From Aliiruegeria lutimaris (GTDB taxonomy: Bacteria; Pseudomonadota; Alphaproteobacteria; Rhodobacterales; Rhodobacteraceae): DNA of 64,000 bases. Below are positions 8,506 through 16,729 of the stretch, piece after piece. Where the stretch lies: assembly GCF_900099935.1 (NCBI RefSeq), contig NZ_FNEK01000002.1, positions 124,001 through 188,000 on the forward strand, read 5' to 3'. The stretch's first letter is position 1; every line of letters starts with the position of its first letter. The notes under the pieces were generated by a model that was not told the DNA's origin, did not search any database, and saw only the letters and a list, made by a program, of their open reading frames with translations. The position numbers and the translations under genes are program-made.

Positions 8506-9317
8506 AGCGTTTTACCTGGTTCAACGCCGTCTCGCTGACGCTGGGCTTCGCCTTTCTCTACATCCCGATGCTGATCCTCATCATCTTCTCCTTCAACGAG
8601 AGCAAGCTGGTGACGGTCTGGGCCGGGTTCTCGACCAAGTGGTATGGCGAGCTGCTCCAGAACGAGGCCTTTCTCGACGCCGCCTGGGTGACGATCAAGG
8701 TGGCGGTACTATCCTCCACCGCGGCGACCGTGCTAGGCACGATGGCGGCCTATGTCATCGTGCGCGGCGGGCGTTTTTATGGCCGGACGCTGTTTTCCGG
8801 CATGATCTATGCTCCGCTGGTCATGCCGGAGGTCATCACCGGCCTGAGCCTGCTGCTGCTCTTCATCGCCATCGGGCTTGACCGGGGTGTCTTCACCATC
8901 GTGCTGGCCCATACGACCTTCTCCATGTGCTACGTGTCGGTGGTCGTATCCTCCCGGCTGGTCTCCTTCGACCGGTCCGTCGAGGAAGCCGCGCTCGATC
9001 TCGGCTGTACGCCGTTCGAGGCGTTCCGCCTCGTAACGCTCCCGATTATCTTTCCCGCGGTTCTTTCAGGCTGGCTGTTGGCCTTCACCTTGTCGCTGGA
9101 CGACCTGGTGATCGCCTCCTTCACGGCGGGACCCTCATCGACGACCTTGCCGATCAAGATCTTCTCGTCTGTCCGCCTCGGCGTGTCGCCCGAAATCAAT
9201 GCGCTCTCAACGATCATGATCGCCATCGTGGCCGTGGGTGTGATCTCGGCGTCGCTCGTTTCCAAGCGCGCAATCGCCCGGCAGGCAAAGGAGACGCAAG
9301 AAGCGGTCCGAGCATGA
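8502..9317 (+). CDS. potI: Polyamine ABC transporter permease 2
   Basis: A 271-residue permease with about six membrane helices and an EAA loop (EEAALDLGCTPFEAFRLVTL). The N-terminus (LGFAFLYIPMLILIIFSFNES) is typical of PotC/PotI. It completes the import channel with the preceding permease. Its stop overlaps the start of the following FAD oxidoreductase by four bases, so substrate uptake and an amine-oxidising enzyme are translationally coupled. Confidence 0.92.
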   Translation: MKRFTWFNAVSLTLGFAFLYIPMLILIIFSFNESKLVTVWAGFSTKWYGELLQNEAFLDAAWVTIKVAVLSSTAATVLGTMAAYVIVRGGRFYGRTLFSGMIYAPLVMPEVITGLSLLLLFIAIGLDRGVFTIVLAHTTFSMCYVSVVVSSRLVSFDRSVEEAALDLGCTPFEAFRLVTLPIIFPAVLSGWLLAFTLSLDDLVIASFTAGPSSTTLPIKIFSSVRLGVSPEINALSTIMIAIVAVGVISASLVSKRAIARQAKETQEAVRA

Positions 9318-10651
9318 AGCGCATCTATGAGCCGTACGCCTACGAAGACGGGCCGGCAGCGGACAGTTTCTGGCCAAGGACCGTCCGCCGGAAGAACAAC
9401 TGGGATCAGCTCGACGGCGAGGCGCGTTGCGACACGGCCATCGTCGGAGGTGGCTATACCGGGCTTTCGGCGGCACTCCACCTGGCGGAAGCGGGCGTCG
9501 ATGTCGCCTTGCTGGAGGCAAAGACCCCCGGATGGGGCGCCTCCGGGCGCAACGGTGGGTTCTGTTGTCTCGGCGGCTCGGCGTTGGACGCCGATACGCT
9601 GGTGCGCAAGCATGGCGAGGCGGAAGCGCGGAGCTATTACAATGCTGAACGCGGCGCGGTGGAACTGGTCGCGGAGCTGCTGGAACGGCTCGGCATCGAG
9701 GCCGATCTGCATTCGCGCGGCGAGACCATGCTCGCCCACCGCCCGGAGGCCGTTTCCGAACTCAAGGCCTTCGCCCGCAAGATGGGCGCCTTTCACGGTG
9801 CCACCTGCGAGATCCTGCCGCGCGAGGCGCTCGCCGAGCACGGCTTCAACTCTCCGGAATTCCACGGCGCCATTACCTCGCCGATCGGCTTCGCGCTCAA
9901 TCCGTTGAAATACGCGATTGGTCTGGCGCGGGCGGCAGATCATGCTGGCGTCCGGATTTTCGCCCATTCCCCCGCCGAGGAGATGCGGCGCGTCGACGGG
10001 TACTGGGAGTTCACGACGCCGTCTGGGCGCCTGCGCGCGCGCAGGGTGATTTTCGCCACCAATGGTTACAGCTCCGACGCCCTGCCGCGCTGGTTCGCTG
10101 GGCGCTATATGCCGTTGCAATCCAATATCATCGTCACCCGCCCCATGAGCGCGGCCGAACGCGCCGAGCAGGGCTGGACAAGCAACCAGATGTGCTATGA
10201 CAGCCGCAACCTGTTGCACTATTTCCGCCTTATGCCGGATGGCAGGATGCTGTTCGGCATGCGCGGCGCGATCCGGGGCACGCCGGAGGCGCTGGCGGAG
10301 GTTCTGCGGCAGACTCGCGTCGATTTCGATCGTTTCTTCCCCGCGTGGCGCGGGGTGGAAACCGAACATTCCTGGTCCGGCTTTGTCGCGCTCTCCCGCA
10401 ACCAAACACCGTTCGTTGGAGCGGTTCCGGGCATGCAAAATGTCTTCGCCGGGATGTGCTATCACGGAAACGGGGTGGCCATGGGCAGCTATGCTGGCCG
10501 GCTTCTCGCCGAAATCGTGCATTCCGGCCGACCGACGCTGCCGTGGCCCAATCTGATGGCGCGTCCGCCAGCGCGCTTCCCGTTTGGGCGGTTCCGGCGG
10601 ATCCTCCTGCGCCCGGTTCTCTACGCGCGCGCGCGTCAGGACGGCAGCTGA
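9314..10651 (+). CDS. Second FAD-dependent oxidoreductase of the DAO/PuuB type
   Basis: A 445-residue flavoprotein with the FAD motif AIVGGGYTGLSAALHLAEAG (about residues 40-59), then GWGASGRNGGFCCLGG, and a C-terminal MCYHGNGVAMGSYAG segment. It is a paralogue of the enzyme at 209-1510 but differs next to the flavin (GGFCC in place of GGHVT), so it may use a different amine or amino acid. The start is set by the ATGA overlap with the upstream permease gene; an open frame that extends further upstream runs through that permease and is not used. As the last gene of the transporter operon it probably acts on an imported polyamine or a derivative. Confidence 0.82.
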   Translation: MKRIYEPYAYEDGPAADSFWPRTVRRKNNWDQLDGEARCDTAIVGGGYTGLSAALHLAEAGVDVALLEAKTPGWGASGRNGGFCCLGGSALDADTLVRKHGEAEARSYYNAERGAVELVAELLERLGIEADLHSRGETMLAHRPEAVSELKAFARKMGAFHGATCEILPREALAEHGFNSPEFHGAITSPIGFALNPLKYAIGLARAADHAGVRIFAHSPAEEMRRVDGYWEFTTPSGRLRARRVIFATNGYSSDALPRWFAGRYMPLQSNIIVTRPMSAAERAEQGWTSNQMCYDSRNLLHYFRLMPDGRMLFGMRGAIRGTPEALAEVLRQTRVDFDRFFPAWRGVETEHSWSGFVALSRNQTPFVGAVPGMQNVFAGMCYHGNGVAMGSYAGRLLAEIVHSGRPTLPWPNLMARPPARFPFGRFRRILLRPVLYARARQDGS

Positions 10652-10785
10652 ACCGCCTTGGTGCGGTGCGCCGGATCAACACGATGACAGCGATGGTCAT
10701 CAGGACCTATACCGGCGTCGCGGCATCTGGCCACCGGTAGCGATTCCCGACGGCATTGCTGCAAAGAACTGGAAGAGGAAAATGC

Positions 10786-11619
10786 ATGATCCCTACGGTT
10801 GAACAGGAAAATGCCCTGATCGAAGCCGTGCGTGCCGCCGCCAAGGCCGAAATCCTGCCGCGTTTCCGAAATCTGGACGCAGGTTCCATCGGCTCCAAGG
10901 CGAATGCCGACGACCTCGTGACCGTTGCGGATCGCGGCTCTGAGGCGATGATCGGCGCCGCCGTGAAGGAGATCCTGCCGGAGGCGGAGGTGATCGGCGA
11001 GGAAGCCGTGTCCGAGAACCCAGCACTCTTGGATCGCATCGTCGAGGCCGAAACCTGCGTGATCATCGACCCGATCGACGGGACGTGGAATTTCGCCCGC
11101 GGGCTGGCGATCTTCGGCGTTCTGCTGGCTGTGGTGGAAAAGGGCGAGACGGTCTTCGGGCTTCTCTACGATCCCGTGGTCGATGACTGGATCCTTGCGC
11201 GAAAGGGCGGCGGCGCCTGGTTCTGCACGCCCGGGGGAAAATGCGAAAGGCTCGATATCACCGGACCGCAGCCGCAGACCGACTTTGCCGGTTTCGGCGC
11301 GCCCTGGCTTCTGCCGGAACATATGCGCGTGCGCATGGCCGGTGAGTTGGTGGAGTTCGGGCGGGTGATGGATATCCGCTGTGCCTGCCACGTCTACAGG
11401 ATGATGTGCTTCGGTAATGGCCGCTTCTCCATCGATCTCAAGCTCATGCCATGGGACCACGCCGCGGGCGCGCTGGCGTTGACCGAGGCGGGCGGAAAGG
11501 TAGGCCTGATGGATGGCCGTGACTATTCTCCAACGATCACGGATGGCTACATGCTCGGCGCGCGAAACGCAGAAACTCATGCGAAGATGCGGGCGAAATT
11601 CGGCTGGATCGTCGAATAG
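10786..11619 (+). CDS. Inositol monophosphatase-family phosphatase
   Basis: A 277-residue protein with the metal-binding motifs of the family: VIGEEAV (Glu), IIDPIDGTWNFARG (two Asp plus the Gly-Thr pair) and the C-terminal MPWDHAAGALALTEAGG. Members hydrolyse inositol-1-phosphate, histidinol phosphate, 3'-phosphoadenosine phosphate or similar small phosphates with Mg2+. A GGAAGAGGAAAA sequence precedes the chosen ATG. It lies 134 bases after the polyamine operon, and the gap shows no hairpin, so it may be read from the same transcript. The substrate cannot be told from sequence. Confidence 0.85.
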   Translation: MIPTVEQENALIEAVRAAAKAEILPRFRNLDAGSIGSKANADDLVTVADRGSEAMIGAAVKEILPEAEVIGEEAVSENPALLDRIVEAETCVIIDPIDGTWNFARGLAIFGVLLAVVEKGETVFGLLYDPVVDDWILARKGGGAWFCTPGGKCERLDITGPQPQTDFAGFGAPWLLPEHMRVRMAGELVEFGRVMDIRCACHVYRMMCFGNGRFSIDLKLMPWDHAAGALALTEAGGKVGLMDGRDYSPTITDGYMLGARNAETHAKMRAKFGWIVE

Positions 11620-11673
11620 TACAGAGCACATTTCCAAGGCCCGGTTGCTCCGCTACGATCAGGTGGCGGAAAT

Positions 11674-11771
11674 GGGGGCGCTGCCCCCAAACCCCCGGGA
11701 TATATGAGGTCAGAAGAAAACGGCGCGGGTTTCGCGTCTTCTTCTGACAGAAAATATCCCCGCCGGAGGCA
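11674..11771. repeat. Rhodobacterales-type intergenic palindrome cluster
   Basis: Between convergent genes lie a GGGGGC/GCCCCC hairpin (11674-11688), a ten-base-pair stem GTCAGAAGAA/TTCTTCTGAC (11709-11748), and an AATATCCCCGCCGGAGGCA block (11753-11771). The last block recurs with small changes at 19484-19503. Such elements act as bidirectional terminators or REP-like repeats. The rest of this 291-base gap holds only further short GC palindromes. Confidence 0.5.
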
Positions 11772-11910
11772 CGATCCGCAGGATCGTTTTCGCGCGCGCC
11801 TCGCGCGCCACGAACCGGCAGAAAGGTCCGAAAGGCGGAAGTGCCGGACCGACGGGAATGATGTTCCGCCGGTCCTTGGACTGCCTATGAAAGCAGTGCT
11901 GCGCCGTGGC

Positions 11911-14900
11911 TCAGGCAGTACCCGCCTGCGCTTCTCGTGCAAGCCGTGCCCGCTTCTCCCGGATCTCGCTTCGCCGGAAGAAGATGTAGTAGAGCACCGG
12001 TGCCGCCAGCAAGGTGAGAACCGAGGCAAAGGCCAGCCCGCCCATGATGGTTACCGCCATGGAGACGAAGAACGCATCTGTCAGCAGCGGGATCATGCCG
12101 AGGATCGTTGTCGCCGCCGCCAGCATCACTGGCCGCAGGCGCGAGGTCGATGCGCGGATGATGGCGGGTTTCAGTTCCTGGCCCTCGGAGCGCAGTAGGT
12201 CGATCTCCTCCACCAGAACGATCCCGTTCTTGATCAGCATCCCCGAAAGCGACAGCAACCCGAGCAGCGCGGTGAAGCTGAAGGGCAGGCCGGTCATGCC
12301 GAGCCCGATCACCACGCCGTTGACCGACATCGGCACCAGCAGCCAGATCACCAGGGGTTGGCGGAGGGCGTTGAAGAGCAGGATCGAGATCAGCACCATG
12401 ATCAGGAAGGAAATGGGAAGCTGGGTGCCGAGCGCTGCCTGCGCGTCCGAAGAGCTTTCGAACTCGCCACCCCATTCCATCTTGTAGCCGATGGGCAATT
12501 TCATTGCCTCGATCGCGGCCCGTACTTCGGTATGCACGGTTGCCGGCGTCACGCCATCGGCAGTGTCGGCCCCCACGGTTATGGTCAACTGCCGATCTTT
12601 CCGATGCACCAACGTGTTCTCGGAAATGTATTCGAACCCGTCGATCACCTGTTCCAGCGGCAGGAAAGACTGCGCCGAGGAGGAATAGACGACCTGGTCC
12701 ATCAGCGTCAGGTCGGAGTCGCGCGCCTCGCGGAGAATGATCGGGATGAGACGCTCATTCTCGCGATAGGTGCCGCCACGGGTGCCGTCGGTTGCATATT
12801 GCAACGTGTCGGAAACGTCGTCGCGGGTGATGCCGGCGGATTGGGCGCGGTCGGTCGAATAGATCGGGCGGAGCACCAGTTCCTGCTCGCGCCAGTCGGT
12901 ACGAGTGCGGGTGATGTTGTCGCTTGTGGTTTCGAGGATCTTCCGTGCTTCGTCGGCGAGATTGCGCAAAACCTCAGGATCGTTGCCGGACAGGCGCACC
13001 TCGATATCGGCGCCGCTGCCTGGACCGAAGACCAGCCGTTTCGTTCGGAATTCGCCCTCCGGAAGGGCCTCGGTGCCGAAGCGGTCGAGATCGGCCTTGA
13101 TCTGCGGGATCTCCTCGAGGTCATGCGTGCGAACGATCAAGTGCCCATAGGTCGGGTTCTGGTTCTCGGCCGAATAGGTCAGCATGAAGCGTGACGCGCC
13201 CTGGCCGACGAACGTGGTAACCGAGACGACCTCGTCGCGCTCTTCCAGCCAGTCTTCGAGTATTCGCATCTGTTGCGATGTCGCCTCGATGGAATGGCCC
13301 TGTGGCAGCTTGTAGTGCACGAAGAAGATCGGCGTGTTGCTGTCGGGGAAGAATTGCTGCGGCAGCTTGGCGAAGGCGTTGAAACAGATCGCTGTCAGCG
13401 CGACGAGCCCGATCACAACCAGCCAGCGCAGCCGCAGGGCGATCTCGAGCGTCCGCCCGAAAAGGCGGAAGAGCGGCCCGCCATAGGCGTCATGTTCGCC
13501 CTCGTCGATCTCGCGGAAGAGCTTGTTGCCCAGATAGGGCGTGACCGTGATTGCCAGGATCCAGGACAGCATCAGCGAAATGCCGATGACGGCGAAGAGC
13601 GAGAACAGGAACTCGCCGGTTGCGTCTGGGCTGGTGCCAATCCCGGCAAAGGCCATGATGCCGATGACGGTTGCGCCGAGCAGCGGGATCTGCGTTTTCC
13701 GCGTGGCCTCGTCAGCGGCTTGCGGCCCCTTGCGCCCGTGCAACATGGCGACCTGCATACCCTCGGCCACGACGATGGCATTGTCCACCAACATGCCCAT
13801 GGCGATGATCAGCGCCCCGAGCGAGATCCGTTCGAGTTCGATGGAGAACATGTTCATGAAGAACACCGTGCCGACAACGGTCAGCAGCAGCGTCGCGCCA
13901 ACCACGATAGCCGCCCGCCAGCCCATGGCGATGGCGAGCACCAGCACGACGATCCCGACGGACAGGGCGAGGCTGTTGAGGAAATTGTTGACCGATTGCT
14001 CGACCACCACGTGCTGTTGATAGATCGGGTGGATCTGCACGCCGAACGGGATCTCGTTGTTCAGTTCCGCCAGCCGCGCATCGACACGGTGCCCGACGGC
14101 AACGATATTCTCGGTCGACAGGCCGGCAACACCCAGGGTGAAGGCATCCTGGCCGTCGTGACGGATGATCAGCGAGGGATTGTCCTGCCGGGCCCGGTAG
14201 ACATTGGCCAGGTCGAACAGGTTGATCACCTCGCCGCTGACGCCGACCGTCAGCCCGGCGATGGCCGATACCGAGTCGTCGCCTTGCGGGCGCTGGATGA
14301 TGGTCCGGTTGGCGCCATGGTCCACGGCGCCCGGATCCGAGACGGAATCGGCTGTTGCGATGGCCGCGGCGAGCGCGGCAGGCGATATGTTCTGGTTGAC
14401 CGCGAGCGCCATGTTCGGCTCGACGAAGATGGCTTCGTCGGGCAGCCCGGACAGTTCGACATCCGCAACCCCTTCCACCGCCAGCAATTCCCGCCGCAGG
14501 AAGGTCGACAATTCGTGTTTTTCCGCGTCGGAGAAACCGGGCGCGGTGATGGCGTAGAACAGGCCGAACACGTCGCCGAAACTGTCGTTCACAAACGGCG
14601 TTCTGACCCCGTCGGGCAGGGACGCATCGGCCACGCGGTTGCGCAGATCGGTCCAGATCCGGGGAAGTTTATCGCCGTCATAGGTGGATTTGACTTCCAC
14701 CTCGATCAGCGAATAGCCGGGGCGGTTCATGGAGGTGATCGTGTCCACCTCGCCCATCTTCTGGATCTCGGACTCGATGGGTTCGGAGACCTCGGTCGCG
14801 ACCTGTTCGGCGGTGGCGCCGGGATAGGTGGTGACGATCACGGCGTTCTTGATGGTAAAGGCCGGATCTTCGAGCCGTCCGATGGAGTTGAACCCCCAGA

Positions 14901-14976
14901 GCCCGCCCAGCAGACAGCCGAGGATCACGAGCCATGTATAAATAGGCTTCTCGATGGAAGCGCGTGCAATCGTCAT
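11911..14976 (-). CDS. RND-family efflux permease (AcrB/HAE1 type)
   Basis: A 1021-residue protein of the usual RND length. N-terminal helix TWLVILGCLLGGLWGF, then the pore/porter domain with DPAFTIKNAVIVTTYPGA, and TM4 with the proton-relay Asp in LIIAMGMLVDNAIVVAEGM. The second half repeats the plan, ending in LLSLSGMLIKNGIVLVEEID and VFLGI-like helices. It exchanges protons for hydrophobic drugs or metabolites across the inner membrane, working with the adaptor encoded upstream. No outer-membrane factor gene is present here, so a TolC-like protein elsewhere is implied. Ten bases separate it from the adaptor gene. Confidence 0.92.
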   Translation of the reverse strand: MTIARASIEKPIYTWLVILGCLLGGLWGFNSIGRLEDPAFTIKNAVIVTTYPGATAEQVATEVSEPIESEIQKMGEVDTITSMNRPGYSLIEVEVKSTYDGDKLPRIWTDLRNRVADASLPDGVRTPFVNDSFGDVFGLFYAITAPGFSDAEKHELSTFLRRELLAVEGVADVELSGLPDEAIFVEPNMALAVNQNISPAALAAAIATADSVSDPGAVDHGANRTIIQRPQGDDSVSAIAGLTVGVSGEVINLFDLANVYRARQDNPSLIIRHDGQDAFTLGVAGLSTENIVAVGHRVDARLAELNNEIPFGVQIHPIYQQHVVVEQSVNNFLNSLALSVGIVVLVLAIAMGWRAAIVVGATLLLTVVGTVFFMNMFSIELERISLGALIIAMGMLVDNAIVVAEGMQVAMLHGRKGPQAADEATRKTQIPLLGATVIGIMAFAGIGTSPDATGEFLFSLFAVIGISLMLSWILAITVTPYLGNKLFREIDEGEHDAYGGPLFRLFGRTLEIALRLRWLVVIGLVALTAICFNAFAKLPQQFFPDSNTPIFFVHYKLPQGHSIEATSQQMRILEDWLEERDEVVSVTTFVGQGASRFMLTYSAENQNPTYGHLIVRTHDLEEIPQIKADLDRFGTEALPEGEFRTKRLVFGPGSGADIEVRLSGNDPEVLRNLADEARKILETTSDNITRTRTDWREQELVLRPIYSTDRAQSAGITRDDVSDTLQYATDGTRGGTYRENERLIPIILREARDSDLTLMDQVVYSSSAQSFLPLEQVIDGFEYISENTLVHRKDRQLTITVGADTADGVTPATVHTEVRAAIEAMKLPIGYKMEWGGEFESSSDAQAALGTQLPISFLIMVLISILLFNALRQPLVIWLLVPMSVNGVVIGLGMTGLPFSFTALLGLLSLSGMLIKNGIVLVEEIDLLRSEGQELKPAIIRASTSRLRPVMLAAATTILGMIPLLTDAFFVSMAVTIMGGLAFASVLTLLAAPVLYYIFFRRSEIREKRARLAREAQAGTA

Positions 14977-14986
14977 CGGAATGTCC

Positions 14987-16069
14987 CTACTTGCCGAAGC
15001 CGGTGAAACGGCGCGCTTTCTGGCCGTGTTCCAGCTCGTTCACACCTGCGAGCACGATCTCGTCGCCGATACTGATGCCGGCAACGATCTCGACCCGTCC
15101 GTCCTCGGTCGGAGAGACGGAGACGGGAATACGGCTCAGGGTGCCTTCTTCGGCGCCTTTGGGGTCGTAGCGAAAGACATGGGTCGAGCCGTCATTGTCG
15201 ATCATGACCGCCGAGGCGGGCACGATGATCCGTTGGCCTTCGCGGTTCATCGAGACCGAAACCGTGACCGAGGAACCGGGCAGCAGGTCAAGCCCGTCCG
15301 GCGGCGGCATGCCGAACGTGGCGCGATAGGTTTGGCCGATGGCGGCGGTTTCCGCCGTCAATTCGCGCACTGTCATCGCATAGGAGGCGTCCGAGGCCGG
15401 GAACTTGGCCAGAACGGTCAGATTGTCGGCGATCTGGGCTTTTTGCACCAAAACTTCGGGCACATCGATTTCGACCCGGATCTCCGACATGTCATGCAAA
15501 CGCACCACCGGTGTGCCAGCGCCGATCGTGGTGAAATTCTCGACGCTCCGGGAGGCTACAAGCGCGTCGAACGGGGCGAGCAGGCTCGCATCGTCCAGGG
15601 CGATCTCGGCGTTCTCGACGGCGATTTCAGCCAGTTGCGCCGAGGTGACGGCATCGTCGATGGCGACCTGTCCTACGGTGCTGCCCTTGAGTTTCTCGAG
15701 CCGGTCGACGGTACGGTCCGCCTGCTCCTTGGACAGTTTCGCTTGTTGCAGGGCAAGCTCGAAGGGGCGCAGGTCAAGCTCGGCGATCATGGCGCCTTTC
15801 CCGATCCGGCTGCCTTCGGTCACCGGCAGTTTCTGGATCTGGCCGCTGACCTGAAAGGCGAGGTCCACGGTGCGGCGCGCGACGACCTTGCCGAAGAACT
15901 GGCGCTTGAGCACCCGGTCCTCGCCTTCGATCACCATCAGCTTGACCGGTTTGAGCGTTTGCTCGACAAACTTGGGTTCCGTTTCGGAGCTCATGGTCGT
16001 CTGTGCGAAGGCCGCGAGCGCGACGATACCGGCACCCAGTGCCAACACGATGGCGTTTCTCGTTTTCAT
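14987..16069 (-). CDS. RND efflux periplasmic adaptor (membrane fusion protein)
   Basis: A 360-residue protein with an N-terminal signal (IVLALGAGIVALAAFAQ), a biotinyl-lipoyl half-motif (ARRTVDLAFQVSGQIQKLPV), an alpha-hairpin of about 60 residues (about 105-165), the second lipoyl half (LLAPFDALVASRSVENF), then beta-barrel and membrane-proximal domains. There is no lipobox Cys. It joins the RND pump to an outer-membrane channel. Its start overlaps the upstream MarR gene stop by four bases, so the regulator, adaptor and pump form one unit. Confidence 0.9.
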   Translation of the reverse strand: MKTRNAIVLALGAGIVALAAFAQTTMSSETEPKFVEQTLKPVKLMVIEGEDRVLKRQFFGKVVARRTVDLAFQVSGQIQKLPVTEGSRIGKGAMIAELDLRPFELALQQAKLSKEQADRTVDRLEKLKGSTVGQVAIDDAVTSAQLAEIAVENAEIALDDASLLAPFDALVASRSVENFTTIGAGTPVVRLHDMSEIRVEIDVPEVLVQKAQIADNLTVLAKFPASDASYAMTVRELTAETAAIGQTYRATFGMPPPDGLDLLPGSSVTVSVSMNREGQRIIVPASAVMIDNDGSTHVFRYDPKGAEEGTLSRIPVSVSPTEDGRVEIVAGISIGDEIVLAGVNELEHGQKARRFTGFGK

Positions 16070-16551
16070 AATGTCATACCCTTGGGGAAACCGGTCTCCA
16101 GAACATGTGCGGTCACACGATCCATGAGAGCGGAAAGGTCTTCGATTTCGGTTGACGAAAGGCCGGTAACGTCCTGGAATATCTTGACCGTCAACGCGAT
16201 CAGTTCAGTGCGTGCCTGCTGGCCGCGTTCGGTGAGCCGCAATTGCCAGGCGCGGCGATCGTCGGGGTCCCGTTCGCGTATGACCAGTTCTTTCTTTTCC
16301 AGCAGGTCAGCGATTGCCGTCACCTTGGACGGGAGGGTGTTGAGGTCCTCCGCCATTTGTCCCATGCGGCGCGGGATCCCGAGATTGATCAGCATATGCC
16401 GTTCGGACTTGGTCAGTTGCTCCCGGTCCTGAACGTCGCCGATCCGCTCTTCGAGCGCATGGGTCAGGACGAAATTTCCGAAAATGATCCGCAGCTCCTG
16501 TGGAATCCGCTGGATCTCGTCACCGAACAAGCAGTTCTTCGGGTCGTTCAC
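16066..16551 (-). CDS. MarR-family transcriptional regulator
   Basis: 161 residues with a central winged helix: recognition region MGQMAEDLNTLPSKVTAIADL and wing IRERDPDDRRAWQLRLTERG, where the DxRAxxxxLT pattern is diagnostic of MarR. It is the first gene of the efflux unit and therefore probably represses its own operon until a ligand binds. AT-rich inverted repeats in the 178-base divergent region upstream are candidate binding sites. Confidence 0.9.
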   Translation of the reverse strand: MNDPKNCLFGDEIQRIPQELRIIFGNFVLTHALEERIGDVQDREQLTKSERHMLINLGIPRRMGQMAEDLNTLPSKVTAIADLLEKKELVIRERDPDDRRAWQLRLTERGQQARTELIALTVKIFQDVTGLSSTEIEDLSALMDRVTAHVLETGFPKGMTL

Positions 16552-16591
16552 GGTCGTCTCCTTCTGTCCAGCCGCTTAATTACTTCGTATT

Positions 16592-16619
16592 TTGAAAGAT
16601 TCAATACACAAATTATTTG
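16592..16619. promoter_or_regulatory. Two AT-rich inverted repeats, candidate MarR operator
   Basis: TTGAA-AGA-TTCAA (16592-16604) and CAAAT-T-ATTTG (16609-16619) lie close together in the AT-rich divergent region between the MarR gene and the UxaA-family gene. Both are perfect inverted repeats with five-base arms, and their position suits autorepression. They may also affect the divergent dehydratase gene. Confidence 0.42.
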
Positions 16620-16729
16620 ATATGCAAATTTTTGAGCCCCGTTATGCGATGCTTGCAGAAATGTTTTTTACCGATTGAAAGCTAAAACGGACACGCTATG
16701 GTGCGCCGAACGAATCCCGCAGGTGAGCC

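Noticed and set aside
13273-15006. 577-codon plus-strand frame opposite the RND pump gene
   Set aside because: Its Arg/Asp/Gly/His-rich sequence is typical of an antisense shadow; the minus strand encodes an intact pump with all expected motifs.
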